This document shows positions 61,801 to 64,000 of a stretch of 64,000 bases of DNA, in pieces. The stretch is from positions 172,718-236,717 of the forward strand of contig VWYX01000896.1 in assembly GCA_013396525.1 (NCBI GenBank), read 5' to 3'. Source of the stretch: Chaetorhynchus papuensis. Its lineage: Eukaryota > Chordata > Aves > Passeriformes > Rhipiduridae. The position numbers were made by a program, and so were the translations under genes. The notes beneath the pieces are model-generated. The model was not told the origin of the DNA, did not search any database, and saw nothing but the letters and a program-made list of their open reading frames with translations. The number at the start of each line of letters is the position of its first letter. The first letter of the stretch is position 1.

Positions 61801-64000
61801 GGTAAATTTCTACTTTCCTTCCTCTGCTTTTGCTTGGCTTTAACCAATTTATATTTGAAATAAATGTTTAACAGAAAAATATGCACTGCCATAAATATCA
61901 GCAAAGAAAATGGCATGTCAAGCAGGTTTCCAACATAAGGGAAATATTTCATGTTTTTCTGGTGGCACCAATAACTCCCTGAATACCATAAGGCTGGAAA
62001 GCAGTTTTCAGCCCATGCCATGCTCTGATTCAAAACTGAGCATCTCCCCTCCAAAAGACTGAAGGCTTCCCAGTGTTTAACTCCTTTGAAACAGCTTCTT
62101 TTCCCTCTGGAGTCAGATTCAGAGACTAATTCAATCAACAGTTATTTAAGGAGGCAGGAGAAGGTAAGATCTCCCAGGTTTTTGAGACCTGCAGCGCAGG
62201 GCTGAGCCAGTGAGATGCCTGACCAAGGACAGGAAACCATAAATAGGCTCCTGGGGGGAGCTAGCATTAGGAATTAGGGTAAAGCAGTAACAATTAGGGA
62301 TGGAAACCTGAGAAAACACTGCAGTACAACAGTCCCAGGTTGGGAGGGTGCATTTTTGCCCCGTATCTATAAAAAGAACAGGGCAGGTACCAGGCTCCCC
62401 AGGATGAAGGTAATCAAGTCTAGATAATGAAAATACCAGATCCCTTGCCTAATGGCCGTGAATACATCCCCAAAAGACAACATGTGCTCTTCAAATCCAG
62501 CTACCACACATCCAGACCAGGGTTGAAAAACTGGGAAAGCAGAGGGGAACAATATTTTTCATGGAAATCTCTCACAGGTGTATCTCAGTATCGATACTGC
62601 GATTTTTCTGTTGGTCTCACGAGAGCAGCATAGAACTGACTGATGATTGTTTTCTTCCATAAAAACATAGCTTTAAGTGTAAACTGATAGTTCCTCACTC
62701 ATTACAGAACTTGCTTCAGGACATGGGATACCATCTCGTCTGCGTAGGTGTGAGAATAGAAAGGGATCAGGAAGGAACTAGTGAAATGCAGGGACTAAAA
62801 ATAACTATATGGCTCTGCTCTCACCAGATTCTAAAGCTTTGATCTCTTTTTGTCTTTGTTTCAGCAGAAGGGAGAGTTCCATCACAGCTGCTGATATTTA
62901 GCTATAGGCCTTACATGAGTCTTTCTAAATTTTTGTGTGCTTTAGCAATAAATAAAAAGGATAAAAATTTTAGCACCTTATAGCTCGTGTGCCTTCTTGT
63001 GGTTTTCAGTAGAGCAAATATTCCTCAGTTTGGGAAATCCATTGAGAGATTTTAAACACTTCCTTGCATCAGTTACTCTGATACAATACCTTCTCACTGG
63101 TATTGTACGATTGTGACAGCTGATCTTGACCTAAAGCAGAAATAGAAATAATGAAGAAGAAAATATTCCCTTGGCCACAGCATTAGAACCAAAATCAGCC
63201 TCTTTGTGGGTGAATTCCTCATTTTGAGAGGGAATTGTGCTTGAACACTCACCCTGACAACAGAGGATGAAGTCATTCTGATACTGTCAAAAGAATCTAA
63301 TGTCTCTGTGATTTGTTTGAATCCCCAGGAAGTTGTTTATAGTACTTCCTCCCAGCTTGATTCATTAGTCACATAGAGAACTTTTGGAGAAGTGAATGTG
63401 CTAAGTCCATTAATAACTCGGATTTATGGTGTAGGATTTGGGAAGTTATCTTCAGCTGAAATAATGTTGCATGATCCCATATCAAACAAATTAGTATCTT
63501 GTGTCTGTAAACCAGAATTTGCAAAAATTTGCTGTTTTCATCATGTTATGTATCTTATTTGCAGGTGTGGATTTCACCAGAGTATTTTTCGGAGGTTAAA
63601 CATCCTCTGGAAATTATATGGCATCCTAAAACCAAGTTGCACAGGTTAGAATAGGAAATAACACAACAAATTAGTCAAAGCTTGCTGTATTTTTGGGATT
63701 GCATAGGGAGTTCTTGGTTTTGTTTTACTTTCTTGATTTAAACTCCTTTTTATTTTTCTGGTTCCAGGGCTATCTGAAACCTTCATCTTTTTCATAGCAT
63801 TCAGTAGGATTTTGTGCTACTTTCAACTTTCGAAATGATTTCAAGTGCCAAATATGGCAGAGGGGAGGCTGGGTTTTTCAGGATGGTGTTCCTTCCCTCT
63901 CTAAGCTTTCAACACAGTTTGAAAAGATCCAAGAGAAAACTCACCTCCATACTTGCATTTCAGCACCTCTACCCATGTACCTTTTGGGATATTCTGAGCA
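58889..64000. other. Unique noncoding stretch to the window end
   Basis: Single-copy sequence. The minus-strand frame at 61773-62138 (121 codons) contains a hydrophobic run but no recognisable family or splice context. T runs are present near 59516-59540. I see no transposon, RNA gene or defensible exon. Confidence 0.57.

Noticed and set aside
61773..62138. 121-codon minus-strand frame with a hydrophobic, membrane-like run
   Set aside because: AT-rich DNA often yields such runs. No recognisable family and no splice context.

Overview
The window is 64 kb of vertebrate noncoding DNA, and the repeat content says it comes from a bird, probably a passerine or other neoavian. The dominant dispersed repeat is CR1, the chicken-repeat LINE family. 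It is present as short 5'-truncated copies that keep the conserved 3' end (a core like GGTCCCTTCCAACCCAAAC followed by an ATTCTATGA-type tail). No mammalian L1 or Alu, no bacterial operon structure and no CRISPR array is visible. Two assembly gaps are present, at 1-356 and 19562-19961.

I find no protein-coding gene I can defend. Treating stops as random (3 in 64 codons), about 64 kb read in six frames should give several open frames of 150 codons by chance. The longest ungapped frames here are 164, 176, 153, 150 and 139 codons, which fits that expectation. Several of them are explained by antisense CR1 or by a tandem duplication. The window is therefore best read as intergenic or deep-intronic sequence. 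I recognise no tRNA, rRNA or known ncRNA.

Layout. 357-520 is a CpG-dense edge abutting the first gap. About 2480-2769 looks like an endogenous retroviral LTR remnant with an octamer-TATA promoter. 2770-19561 is unique sequence with one CTCF-like site (6819), AT-rich simple DNA (6652) and three CR1 pieces in alternating orientation (10209 +, 11911 -, 14013 +). The second gap is flanked by a pure GAAG microsatellite (19962-20032). 20033-35530 has a CR1 at 23350 (-), a GATA microsatellite fused to a CR1 (26193-26510), and candidate regulatory elements with paired homeodomain-type sites (21009-21062, 27084-27108, 31800-32060). 35531-48544 has another CR1 subfamily end, a candidate conserved element (35985-36240), an AATAAA plus G-quadruplex arrangement (40260-40305), and an exact 137-bp tandem duplication (42731-43004). 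48545-57097 is the most repeat-dense part, with CR1 fragments including a composite at 49481-49848. 57098-64000 is mostly unique and carries two CTCF-like motifs in divergent orientation (58178 - and 58876 +).

The most distinctive signals are the exact 137-bp duplication with its duplicated E-box, the divergent CTCF-like pair, the octamer-TATA element at 2584-2609, and the palindromic homeodomain-type sites. I saw no evidence for a new protein system. All transcription-factor and family assignments rest on remembered consensus motifs and were not searched against a database.
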